This document shows, one piece after another, positions 1-5,272 of a stretch of 6,169 nt of DNA. The notes under the pieces are model-generated. The model worked only from the letters and a program-made list of their open reading frames with translations, was not told the origin of the DNA and did no database searches. This DNA is from Gammaproteobacteria bacterium (GTDB lineage: Bacteria > Pseudomonadota > Gammaproteobacteria > Granulosicoccales > Granulosicoccaceae), in contig JAHQVR010000321.1 of NCBI GenBank assembly GCA_019634245.1, positions 1-6,169 of the forward strand, written 5' to 3'. Position numbers and translations under genes: made by a program. Position 1 is the first letter of the stretch; every line of letters begins with the position of its first letter.

Positions 1-396
1 GAAGGCGGCTACACCTTAGAGCGAGTCGATACCGATCCTCAGAAACTCGACGATGGGTTTATCCGACAGCAGCGCCGTAATGAAACAAATCAGTTCGAGT
101 TCGAGAAATCACTGCGTTGCGATCGCGAGTCGTACGATAAGGTTCACAAGCTTTCACCCACGCGCTTCCGGTTTCGAATTATAGATGCGAAAGGGCGAGA
201 TGTCCGTTATCCGATGGGTCGGTTTGAGCAAAATCCACAAGTGGTTACCGGTATCGCCGAACCAACAACGGCGGAATACATAATTAACTCTACACGTGTA
301 GAGAATCGACGGAGCCCTCAGATTGACTCTACACGTGTAGAGTATTTCCACATCCAAAAAAACCACAGCGTTATGTCTGTGAGAATATTTAGTTAG
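1..396 (+). CDS. Unrecognised protein, C-terminal part (5' end outside window)
   Basis: Reading frame 1 is open from the first base of the window to a TAG at 394-396, giving 131 residues with no start visible, so this is the 3' end of a longer gene. The first 90 or so residues are hydrophilic and highly charged, with many Arg, Asp, Glu and Gln (for example RQQRRNETNQFEFEK) and a later stretch FRFRIIDAKGRDVRYPMGRF that could be beta strands. No signal peptide, membrane segment or family motif is recognisable. The last 35 residues look different: they include NSTRVE and DSTRVE, encoded by two palindromic DNA repeats, and end in a low-complexity tail. The stop overlaps the stop of the convergent AraC gene. 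The coding frame is plausible, but the true C-terminus may originally have been earlier. No function is assigned. Confidence 0.5.
   Translation, partial: EGGYTLERVDTDPQKLDDGFIRQQRRNETNQFEFEKSLRCDRESYDKVHKLSPTRFRFRIIDAKGRDVRYPMGRFEQNPQVVTGIAEPTTAEYIINSTRVENRRSPQIDSTRVEYFHIQKNHSVMSVRIFS
286..343. repeat. Two perfect palindromes (CTCTACACGTGTAGAG) 39 bp apart
   Basis: The 16 bp perfect palindrome CTCTACACGTGTAGAG occurs at 288-303 and again inside an 18 bp perfect palindrome ACTCTACACGTGTAGAGT at 326-343. Both copies share the 17-mer starting at 287 and 326, so the period is 39 bp, or 13 codons, and both read S-T-R-V-E in the frame of the surrounding open frame. The even symmetry with a central CG and no loop is typical of a binding site for a dimeric repressor (TetR or LacI type), rather than of an RNA hairpin. 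They could also be a dispersed genomic palindromic repeat. No third copy was seen in the window. Confidence 0.8.
356..383 (-). terminator. Probable intrinsic terminator of the AraC-family gene
   Basis: Read on the minus strand just after the regulator's stop codon, CACAG and CTGTG (plus positions 377-381 and 364-368) form a 5 bp stem with an 8 nt loop. A possible G-T pair extends it, and a run of seven T follows (plus 356-362). The order stem then T-run fits Rho-independent termination of the minus-strand gene, although the stem is short. It lies inside the 3' end of the convergent plus-strand frame. Confidence 0.45.
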
Positions 397-1343
397 ACCT
401 TATGCGCACGCCGCCATTCAGATGGGCTTGAACCAAACTGTTTAATGAATGCTTTGTTAAATGAAGGCACGCTCTTATAACCACTTTTAAAGGCGGTGGC
501 TTGAACGGAAAGCTCAGAATTAAGTAATAAAGTTGCGGCATGTTCGAGCCGTTGGCGTGTAATGTACGTCATTGGGGCTATTCCCATCAGGTCGCGAAAA
601 GTAGATGAGAATCGGGAGCTGGACAGTGAAGCGGTCTCTGCGATTCTGTCAATGTTCAATTCTTCGTTTAAGTTAGAGTGAATAAAACTGAGCGCAGAGG
701 CAATACGTTGATCTTTGATGGCGGCAAGCCAGGAGGGAGCCAAATCACCTGCTGTTTCTGCATAGACTCGTACAGATTCGGCATACAGTAATTCCAATAC
801 ACGTTCCAGCATATAGGATTTCGCACTGCGCGCCAGGCTCAATTCCGCTCTCAGCAAGGCTAATAGGTGAGTTAAGGCAGGTGAGCTGTTTTCACCGTCC
901 AGGTTTACTACCAGTTGGTTTGGCAAAGCAGAAACCAGAGGGTTTAAGTTAGCATTGCGCAGGGTGAAAACGCCACAGATTACGTTTGTTACTTCACCTT
1001 TGCTTGAGTTTTCAGAAAACGAATCAGTATTCATTACATCTTCAAAGGTATCAGTGTTCAAGTAGTCCCCATGGCTAATGATGTGTCCGCTGCCGTTTGC
1101 ACAAATCACCATCTCATTTTCTCTAACTAATTCCGTTGTGCCTTGAACCGATTGAAATGAAAACTCTCCTCTGTGGGCAATATGGAAGGGGACTACCGAT
1201 ACCTCAGATCCGACATTCATTTGCTGATTAAGAGTGCTTGAATCAGGCACCTCTATCGCCCATGGAACTGGGTGCCATTGGTTTAGCACTACAGCACCCG
1301 ATACATGAAGTTGGCGTAGAACGATGTTAAGTGCTTTTTCCAT
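393..1343 (-). CDS. AraC-family transcriptional regulator with N-terminal cupin_6 domain
   Basis: This is a 316-residue cytoplasmic DNA-binding protein. Residues 1 to about 190 fit the AraC-binding cupin_6 ligand domain, with the typical opening (ALNIVLRQLHVSGAVVLNQW, then PWAIEVP) and a GEFSF...ENEMVI strand pair. A linker with DQRIASALSFIH (211-222) leads into two helix-turn-helix units: about 229-250 (NIDRIAETASLSSSRFSSTF) and about 277-302 (ELSVQATAFKSGYKSV, then FNKAFIKQFG). The hallmark GY (288-289), SFNKAF and FGSSPSEWR (303-311) are all present, so the DNA-binding half looks intact, and the length is normal for the family. The ATG at 1343 matches where cupin_6 regulators usually begin, but only a weak GAG lies upstream. 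The gene diverges from the secreted cupin at 1446 across 102 bp, so that gene is its most likely target, possibly together with its own promoter. Its TAA overlaps the stop of the convergent frame at 1-396. The ligand is unknown. Confidence 0.93.
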   Translation of the reverse strand: MEKALNIVLRQLHVSGAVVLNQWHPVPWAIEVPDSSTLNQQMNVGSEVSVVPFHIAHRGEFSFQSVQGTTELVRENEMVICANGSGHIISHGDYLNTDTFEDVMNTDSFSENSSKGEVTNVICGVFTLRNANLNPLVSALPNQLVVNLDGENSSPALTHLLALLRAELSLARSAKSYMLERVLELLYAESVRVYAETAGDLAPSWLAAIKDQRIASALSFIHSNLNEELNIDRIAETASLSSSRFSSTFRDLMGIAPMTYITRQRLEHAATLLLNSELSVQATAFKSGYKSVPSFNKAFIKQFGSSPSEWRRAHKV

Positions 1344-1360
1344 AAACTCAGTCGTACAGG

Positions 1361-1390
1361 ATAATGTTTCAATCAGCCAGAGAATTCTAA
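1361..1390 (-). promoter_or_regulatory. Candidate promoter for the AraC-family gene
   Basis: On the minus strand, TTAGAA (plus 1385-1390) and CATTAT (plus 1361-1366) are 18 bp apart, each matching 4 of 6 consensus sigma-70 bases. Transcription would begin roughly 10 nt before the ATG at 1343. This is by eye, and the match is only moderate. Confidence 0.3.
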
Positions 1391-1412
1391 CGACTACATG
1401 ATCGGGTGTAAA

Positions 1413-1441
1413 TTGAGTCTACAGTAACTTAATTGGATAAA
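1413..1441 (+). promoter_or_regulatory. Candidate promoter for the secreted cupin gene
   Basis: TTGAGT (1413-1418) and GATAAA (1436-1441) are separated by 17 bp, the optimal sigma-70 spacing. The -10 box ends only 4 nt before the ATG at 1446, so a transcript from here would be leaderless or nearly so. Direct-repeat-like hexamers ACTACA (1393-1398) and TCTACA (1418-1423), 25 bp apart, flank or overlap the -35 and could be AraC-type half sites. Both readings are tentative. Confidence 0.3.
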
Positions 1442-1445
1442 TTAC

Positions 1446-1880
1446 ATGTTTATCAAGAAAACAATTTCAATCGCGGCTGCTTTAACGATATGTGCTTGTG
1501 CCACGGTATCGGCTAGCAAAACGAGTGAATCTGCACGTACGTCCGAAGGCGAACTTCAGTGGCTGGATTCTGGATTTGGTCCCACCGTGTCTCCGGTGTT
1601 TGGTGATTTTTCTAAATCAACGCACGTCACGTTTGTAAGATTTACCTCAGGCATGACAACGCCATTGCACACGCACACGGCGGATTACACCGGAGTGGTG
1701 CTAACTGGGGTGACCAAGCACTGGGAACCGGGCAAACCCGAAACGGAGAAAACGCTACCTGCTGGGTCACACTGGTTTATACCAGGAGGTGTTCCACACG
1801 TTAGTGAGTGTTTGCCCGGCGCAGAGTGTGTTATGGCCTTGTATCAGCAGGGTGCCATGGACTTTAAACCTGTTGAATAG
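1446..1880 (+). CDS. Exported single-domain cupin protein (DUF4437-like)
   Basis: A 144-residue protein with an N-terminal export signal: MFIKK, a hydrophobic core (ISIAAALTICACA), and a Val-Ser-Ala signal peptidase I type site ending at Ala23. Cys18 is not in a good lipobox, so a periplasmic soluble protein is more likely than a lipoprotein. The rest is one cupin barrel. Motif 1 runs from Gly69 to Gly88 with His75 and His77, but Asp80/Tyr81 stand where the usual Glu ligand lies. Motif 2 runs from Gly107 through Pro113 and Gly115 to His118. A metal site of His75, His77 and His118 is therefore likely. Cys122 and Cys128 lie close together and could form a disulfide after export. The pattern resembles DUF4437-type cupins. 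Substrate and reaction are unknown. The start is supported by the signal peptide, although upstream only a weak GGA is visible. The divergent AraC gene is the probable regulator. Confidence 0.88.
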   Translation: MFIKKTISIAAALTICACATVSASKTSESARTSEGELQWLDSGFGPTVSPVFGDFSKSTHVTFVRFTSGMTTPLHTHTADYTGVVLTGVTKHWEPGKPETEKTLPAGSHWFIPGGVPHVSECLPGAECVMALYQQGAMDFKPVE

Positions 1881-1896
1881 AGAATTGCTTGGATGA

Positions 1897-2670
1897 TCAA
1901 TGCGTCATCGCATAAACAACCGTATTGATGCCTAGCTTCACCGCATAGGTAGAAAAGTGGGATGGGTATTGAGGATGATCGGCCCATTCCCAGGCATCGC
2001 CGAGATCGGTGTTCCAATTGATGAGCACCATCATGCGATTTTGATCGTCGAAGATGCCGCGTACATGAGGTGTGCGGCCATCTTCTTCATGGGTGATGCC
2101 GAGCCGTTCATATTCCACGCCGTTGTGGCGGTTGGGCACCTGTTGTATTTCTTCAATCTCGTACACCAGGTTAAAGATTTGATGGGTATCAGGTATCTCT
2201 ACGATGGCACGGCCGGGGAACACGCGTTCCATTTGTTCTGCCAGATTGCTCCAGGCCCAGCTTCCCCAAAAATCATCGATGAATAGAAAACCGCCGGCGA
2301 GTAGATAATCTCGCAAGGCATCCACTTCCTCTTGGTTGAGCTGCATCGAGCCGACTTCCAGAGCGTACAAAAAAGGCTGATTGCCCAGCTCAGGGTCGGT
2401 GAGTTTGATGGCGTTTTCATCGGGCGAGGCATCGATGATGCTCAAGCGATCTAACGCAAATAAAAAATGCCTATCGGCTTTGGGATAATCGATCGACCAA
2501 CTGCCACCCACATCATCACCGATGCTGAATTCATCGCTGAACATGCCGCGAGTGAAATAGAATTCATGTGCGTTATTGGTGCCGTTGCCTAGGGCTGGAG
2601 AGTAGGCCGGCACGCTGAGCAATGCACCGGCGCAGGTACGAATGAGCCAACTGGCATGTGTTGGTTTCAC
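1897..2670 (-). CDS. Exported DUF4159 domain protein
   Basis: A 257-residue protein. Residues 1-28 look like a Sec signal (an Arg-containing start, then CAGALLSVPAYSPALG), and the remainder is one DUF4159 domain. Family landmarks in order are: FYFTRG (37-42), a W-x-x-DYP motif (58-63), FLFALDRLS (69-77), DPELGNQPFLYALEVG (92-107), LRDYLLAGGFLFIDDFWGSW (119-138), a VFPGRAIVEIPDTHQIF stretch (150-166), VRGIFDD (203-209), NTDLGDAWEWAD (220-231), YP (235-236) and LGIN near the end. DUF4159 proteins are thought to have a glutamine-amidotransferase-like fold and often accompany MoxR/BatA gene sets, none of which is present here. No enzymatic role is established. The start is GTG at 2668-2670; an in-frame TAA lies only 9 nt upstream, so no earlier start exists. 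No clear ribosome site is seen, which suggests coupling to the upstream gene that ends 39 bp before it. It converges on the cupin gene with 16 bp between the stops. Confidence 0.9.
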   Translation of the reverse strand: MKPTHASWLIRTCAGALLSVPAYSPALGNGTNNAHEFYFTRGMFSDEFSIGDDVGGSWSIDYPKADRHFLFALDRLSIIDASPDENAIKLTDPELGNQPFLYALEVGSMQLNQEEVDALRDYLLAGGFLFIDDFWGSWAWSNLAEQMERVFPGRAIVEIPDTHQIFNLVYEIEEIQQVPNRHNGVEYERLGITHEEDGRTPHVRGIFDDQNRMMVLINWNTDLGDAWEWADHPQYPSHFSTYAVKLGINTVVYAMTH

Positions 2671-2709
2671 AACAAGTTAGTGTGGATGCAATGGTTTGTG
2701 CTGGGGGAA

Positions 2710-3228
2710 CTATTCCGGTGTGAGTGTGACATCCCAACGGCCATACATCATCTTTTCACCTTCGGTAGTGCCTTCTTCTAGAAAGATGGCATTGGGATCA
2801 TCGGCGTCGGCTTTGGGATCGTCCTTGAAATAGAACTCAGTTTCAAGATACCGAAAACCAGGATGGCTGATATAGACATGGACATGGCTGAGTCGATGAT
2901 TGTTTCCGGGTATCACAGAGCCAAACTGGTAAACGCCTCGTTCATTGGTAGTGAGTTCTCCCTGATGATAGCTTCGGTCGATGCCTTCACTATCGGCGTG
3001 GCGAAACCGTATTGTCACATTTGGAACAGGGCTGCCATCAGCACTAACCACACGTCCGCGTATTCGCATACGCTGACCGCTGTCACCGGGGGACCAAAGC
3101 TCCAGCATCTTTGGTTTGTCATCGTCAGAATTTGTGCTGGAGTTATCTTGTGCCGTGGCTGTTGTACAAAAGAAAAAACTAGCCAAGAGCAATATGGGGA
3201 GAGAGGTTAGCAGCTTCGTGTTGAGCAT
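2710..3228 (-). CDS. Exported intradiol-dioxygenase-like protein with incomplete iron site
   Basis: A 172-residue protein with a signal peptide (hydrophobic residues about 5-22, Ala-Thr-Ala cleavage before Gln27). An acidic linker (NSDDDKPK) follows, then a beta-rich domain from about residue 55. The domain follows the intradiol ring-cleavage dioxygenase C-terminal pattern: IRGRVVSADGSPVPNVTIRF (56-75), the T-x-x-x-G-x-Y-x-F motif (94-102), IPG (106-108), then SHVHVYISHPGFRYLETEFYF (114-134), which corresponds to the RPAHIHF...L-T-Q-x-YF region. His115 and His117 match the two histidine iron ligands. The usual Tyr in the later Pro-x-x-Tyr position is Asn/His here, and the first Tyr is not clearly placed (Tyr87 is the only candidate), so catechol cleavage is doubtful. 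It is also short for a true dioxygenase. A strong ribosome site (AGGTGA, 6 nt before the ATG) fixes the start. It is the first gene of a probable operon with the DUF4159 gene. Confidence 0.8.
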   Translation of the reverse strand: MLNTKLLTSLPILLLASFFFCTTATAQDNSSTNSDDDKPKMLELWSPGDSGQRMRIRGRVVSADGSPVPNVTIRFRHADSEGIDRSYHQGELTTNERGVYQFGSVIPGNNHRLSHVHVYISHPGFRYLETEFYFKDDPKADADDPNAIFLEEGTTEGEKMMYGRWDVTLTPE

Positions 3229-3234
3229 TGCGAA

Positions 3235-3240
3235 TCACCT
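3235..3240 (-). promoter_or_regulatory. Ribosome binding site of the intradiol-like gene
   Basis: AGGTGA on the minus strand lies 6 nt upstream of the ATG at 3228. It is one of the best Shine-Dalgarno matches in the window and decides the start of this gene. Confidence 0.75.
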
Positions 3241-3269
3241 AGTGTGTTGACAAGCCTGAGTGGCCTTTG

Positions 3270-3298
3270 ACTCTATCGCCTTTGCGGTGCCTTTGCAA
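3270..3298 (-). promoter_or_regulatory. Candidate promoter of the intradiol-like/DUF4159 operon
   Basis: On the minus strand, TTGCAA (plus 3293-3298) and TAGAGT (plus 3270-3275) are 17 bp apart, each matching 4 of 6 sigma-70 consensus bases. A transcript would have a leader of about 35 nt carrying the AGGTGA site. Three GCCTTTG heptamers (plus strand, starting at 3263, 3278 and 3289) run across this element, and the palindrome GCAATTGC (3295-3302) overlaps the -35. Confidence 0.35.
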
Positions 3299-3315
3299 TT
3301 GCGATCCGTTGACAG

Positions 3316-3338
3316 TTTTGCATTGACACTCTGCAAAA
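3316..3338. promoter_or_regulatory. Candidate operator: 7 bp inverted repeat TTTTGCA / TGCAAAA
   Basis: TTTTGCA (3316-3322) and TGCAAAA (3332-3338) form a perfect dyad with 9 nt between the arms, in the control region between two divergent genes. Size and symmetry suit a dimeric regulator. The spacer contains one of three exact TTGACA hexamers of this region (starting at 3247, 3309 and 3323 on the plus strand). No regulator gene is adjacent. Confidence 0.35.
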
Positions 3339-3365
3339 TCAGACATTGGCCTAGGTCAGCGTGCC

Positions 3366-3396
3366 TTGGATCATCCGATAGGGCGGGCGGTATACT
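3366..3396 (+). promoter_or_regulatory. Candidate promoter of the alpha/beta hydrolase gene
   Basis: TATACT (3391-3396) is a strong -10 box, 5 of 6. The best -35 is TTGGAT (3366-3371), with a rather long 19 bp spacer. The transcript would start near 3403 and have a leader of roughly 50 nt. The -10 is convincing, the -35 less so. Confidence 0.45.
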
Positions 3397-3451
3397 GGTC
3401 GGCGCGACGAACCACGATTGATCATGAGTTTTCTCTGACCACCAGGTGCTG

Positions 3452-4222
3452 ATGTTGGAAAGTGTTATCACGATATCGAAATTTATCCTTTTTGCGCTAT
3501 TGGCTTATGTGGTGGTGGGCCTTTGTCTTTATCTATTTCAGAGAACGTTTATTTATTTCCCTGTTCCTGCCGTACAGCATGAATTTACTGAGCAGACGTT
3601 TGAAAATGACGGGGAAGCGATTCGGGTTGTTGCGATAAACGGCGATCAAAGTGATGCAATACTTTATTTTGGCGGTAATGCGGAAGCTGTTGTCTATAGT
3701 GCACAGCCCTTTTCTGAACATTTCCCAAAGCACGCAATTTACTTGGTGAACTACCGAGGTTATGGAGGCAGTTCTGGAACTCCAACTGAACAAGCGATTT
3801 ACTCCGATGCGTTGATAGTCTTTGATGAACTCAATAACAAGCACTCATCGATTTCGATTGTGGGGCGTAGTTTAGGAAGTGCGGTGGCTACGTTTGTGGC
3901 TTCAGAAAGAGAGGTTGATCGGTTGGTTTTGGTCACACCCTTTGATAGTGTGCAAGCGATTGCTCAGTCGCAGTTCCCAATCTATCCGGCGCAATGGTTG
4001 GTGAAGGATAAGCATGATTCCTACTCGAGAGCTAAAAATATAACCGCTCCAACGCTGGTGATAGTTGCTGAGTACGATGAAGTTATTAATCGAAAAAATA
4101 CCATGAAATTGATCGAGGCCTTTGACTCACGGATCGATGTACATGTGATTGAGGGTGCGGGTCATAATACGATTTCGAATTATTCTGCTTATTTTGAACA
4201 GATGACGCGCTTTATAAACTAG
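3452..4222 (+). CDS. Membrane-anchored alpha/beta hydrolase (Bem46/ABHD-like serine hydrolase)
   Basis: A 256-residue protein with one N-terminal membrane segment (about residues 10-30, FILFALLAYVVVGLCLYLF) followed by FQRTFIYFPVP, an opening common in Bem46/ABHD13-type and YfhR-like hydrolases. The hydrolase core includes LYFGGNAE (oxyanion-loop region, about 71-78), VNYRGYGGSSG (about 99-109) and the nucleophile elbow GRSLGS with Ser140. Asp209 in AEYDEV is the likely acid and His238 in GAGHN the likely base, so the triad appears complete. The catalytic domain is probably held on the membrane; which side it faces is not certain. The substrate is unknown, with esterase or thioesterase activity the family expectation. 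The frame also has a GTG at 3446, but AGG at 3444-3446 is spaced 5 nt from the ATG at 3452, so I prefer the ATG. An in-frame TGA at 3425 limits any extension. It stands alone, divergent from the intradiol-like operon. Confidence 0.88.
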   Translation: MLESVITISKFILFALLAYVVVGLCLYLFQRTFIYFPVPAVQHEFTEQTFENDGEAIRVVAINGDQSDAILYFGGNAEAVVYSAQPFSEHFPKHAIYLVNYRGYGGSSGTPTEQAIYSDALIVFDELNNKHSSISIVGRSLGSAVATFVASEREVDRLVLVTPFDSVQAIAQSQFPIYPAQWLVKDKHDSYSRAKNITAPTLVIVAEYDEVINRKNTMKLIEAFDSRIDVHVIEGAGHNTISNYSAYFEQMTRFIN

Positions 4223-4259
4223 CGGGTCTTATTCCAAACGAGTATATCGTCACTATTAG

Positions 4260-4430
4260 TCACAATTTAGCGGCTTTGCGATCCAGTACTTTTATGAGCC
4301 GTCTTTAAGTGTCATGGAACAGCAAGCGCTAGAACAATTCGCCATGAGTCAGGAAGGCCTCTCTGGGTATTATGGGGGTATAGCTCCTCCCCCGAGGATG
4401 GACTATTATTCTTACGGGGTTGAACACTAG
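4260..4430 (+). pseudogene. Possible C-terminal gene remnant or small ORF
   Basis: The gap 4223-4464 has no confident gene. One frame is open from after a TAG at 4257-4259 to a TAG at 4428-4430, coding 56 residues. The first ATG is at 4314 and would give a 38-residue peptide (MEQQALEQFAMSQEG...). The stretch FAIQYFYEPSLSVMEQ upstream of that ATG looks as protein-like as the part after it, and no ribosome site precedes the ATG, which is why a decayed gene tail is considered. The C-terminal part is rich in Tyr, Gly and Pro (YYGG, APPPR, DYYSYG). No family is recognised. It could equally be a chance open frame. Confidence 0.25.
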
Positions 4431-4464
4431 CAACACACTGGAGTCATACTGACAATGCACCTAC

Positions 4465-4839
4465 ATGCTTAAAGAATCCAGGATGGTCGGCTTTGTGGCG
4501 ACGTCACAATCAGAAGTCTCCAAACAGTTCTATGAGACTCAACTGGGCCTTGATCTCATTGAAGAAACAGACTTTGCGTTGGTGTTTGCTGCGAACAGTG
4601 TCACCGTTCGCATTCAAAAGGTTGAGCGCGTGTTCGCTCCGCCGTATACCACCTTGGGGTGGGAAGTGGAGAACATTGAATCGATTGTGCGCACACTGGT
4701 CGATGCCGGTGTGCCCTTTGAGCACTACGAAGGGATGGGCCAGGACAACCTGGGCGTGTGGAGCTCACCCGGTGGCGCCAAAGTTGCCTGGCTCAAAGAT
4801 CCTGACGGTAATCTTTTATCACTGACCGAACCCGCGTAG
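4465..4839 (+). CDS. VOC-family (glyoxalase/bleomycin-resistance fold) protein
   Basis: A 124-residue cytoplasmic protein, the normal length of a two-module VOC protein. Module 1 has the typical S-x-x-x-S-K-QFYETQLGLDL segment (about 15-31) and short strands ending VTVRIQ. Module 2 has LGWEVENIESIVRTLVDAGV (64-83), then FEHYEG, GGAKVAWLKDPDGNLLSLTE (103-122). The KDPDGN motif (111-116) is the clearest signature. In many metal-dependent members this motif is followed by a Glu ligand (DPDGNxIEL); here Ser119 occupies that place, so a classical metal-dependent glyoxalase activity is unlikely. A binding or resistance role, or an unknown reaction, remains possible. The ATG at 4465 gives the usual N-terminus (MLKESRMVGFV) but has no good ribosome site; ATG 4483 is an alternative. 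The gene converges on the NTF2-like gene with a 14 bp gap. Confidence 0.88.
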   Translation: MLKESRMVGFVATSQSEVSKQFYETQLGLDLIEETDFALVFAANSVTVRIQKVERVFAPPYTTLGWEVENIESIVRTLVDAGVPFEHYEGMGQDNLGVWSSPGGAKVAWLKDPDGNLLSLTEPA

Positions 4840-4853
4840 CGTTTTTAACTCCT

Positions 4854-5219
4854 TTAGTCAGGCGCTCCGGTGCCGACGAAGCCCACCATTCGCGATATCA
4901 AATCGCCATCGGTTTCGACAAAGTACTGGCCGTGCTGAATCATGTCGTTGCCGTCAGGGCCTTTGCCACCGAATGCCACTGTGGCTCTTGTCATGCCGGC
5001 GGTAACGTCACTTTTAACGACTTTAGCTGTCCAGCCTGGTGCGTTGGCACTGAACATACCGACATATTCGGCCAGCGCATCAACCCCATGAATCGTCTCG
5101 GGTGAACGGGGATCATCGTATTGGACATTGGCTGTGACAGCCGCCGTTATTTTCTCAAGCCGGGCGGCGGCATCGGCAAGTTGCCATGCGTCAAAGAATG
5201 TAGAAATTGGATCTGACAT
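4854..5219 (-). CDS. NTF2/SnoaL-like domain protein
   Basis: A 121-residue cytoplasmic protein with the cone-shaped SnoaL/NTF2-like pattern: N-terminal helices with FFDAWQLADAAARLEKI (8-24), then VTANVQYDDPRSPETIHGVD (28-47), LAEYVGMF (49-56), and a curved sheet including GWTAKVVKSDVTAGMTRATV (62-81) and QHGQYFVETDGDLISRMVGF (95-114). The YDDP/IHGVDAL combination is characteristic of this superfamily. Its members include isomerases, hydrolases and simple binding proteins, so a reaction cannot be named. The start is well supported: AGAGG lies 6 nt upstream of the ATG. It follows the ABC permease gene on the same strand after 53 bp, so it may be the last gene of that operon, though no functional link is evident. 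Confidence 0.85.
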   Translation of the reverse strand: MSDPISTFFDAWQLADAAARLEKITAAVTANVQYDDPRSPETIHGVDALAEYVGMFSANAPGWTAKVVKSDVTAGMTRATVAFGGKGPDGNDMIQHGQYFVETDGDLISRMVGFVGTGAPD

Positions 5220-5272
5220 AGTGGGCCTCTGTAGCTATTTGATTTAGTGTAACTCATCGTCATAATTTCTGA

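Noticed and set aside
119..126. GCGATCGC octamer, like the cyanobacterial HIP1 repeat
   Set aside because: A single copy in the window; nothing else suggests a cyanobacterium, so chance is the simplest reading.
154..366. Minus-strand open frame with a repeated LYTCRVN peptide
   Set aside because: The repeat is just the reverse reading of the two palindromes; the frame is antisense to the plus-strand gene and has no protein-like features.
392..398. GTTAGAC, resembling an integron attC core site (GTTRRRY)
   Set aside because: No matching RYYYAAC partner at a suitable distance and no attC-like folding arms were found, and no integrase is present.
1892..1909. GATGA / TCATC inverted repeat between convergent stops, as a terminator
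   Set aside because: The stem is only 5 bp and AT-rich, with no T-run on either side.
3235..3471. 78-residue minus-strand open frame upstream of the intradiol-like gene
   Set aside because: It covers the divergent promoter region and the start of the hydrolase gene, shows no domain, and overlaps the AGGTGA site of the real gene.
4374..4397. GGGGG...CCCCC hairpin after the hydrolase gene, as a terminator
   Set aside because: A 5 bp stem with a 10 nt loop is followed by GAGGATGG rather than a T-run, and it lies 150 bp from the stop codon.
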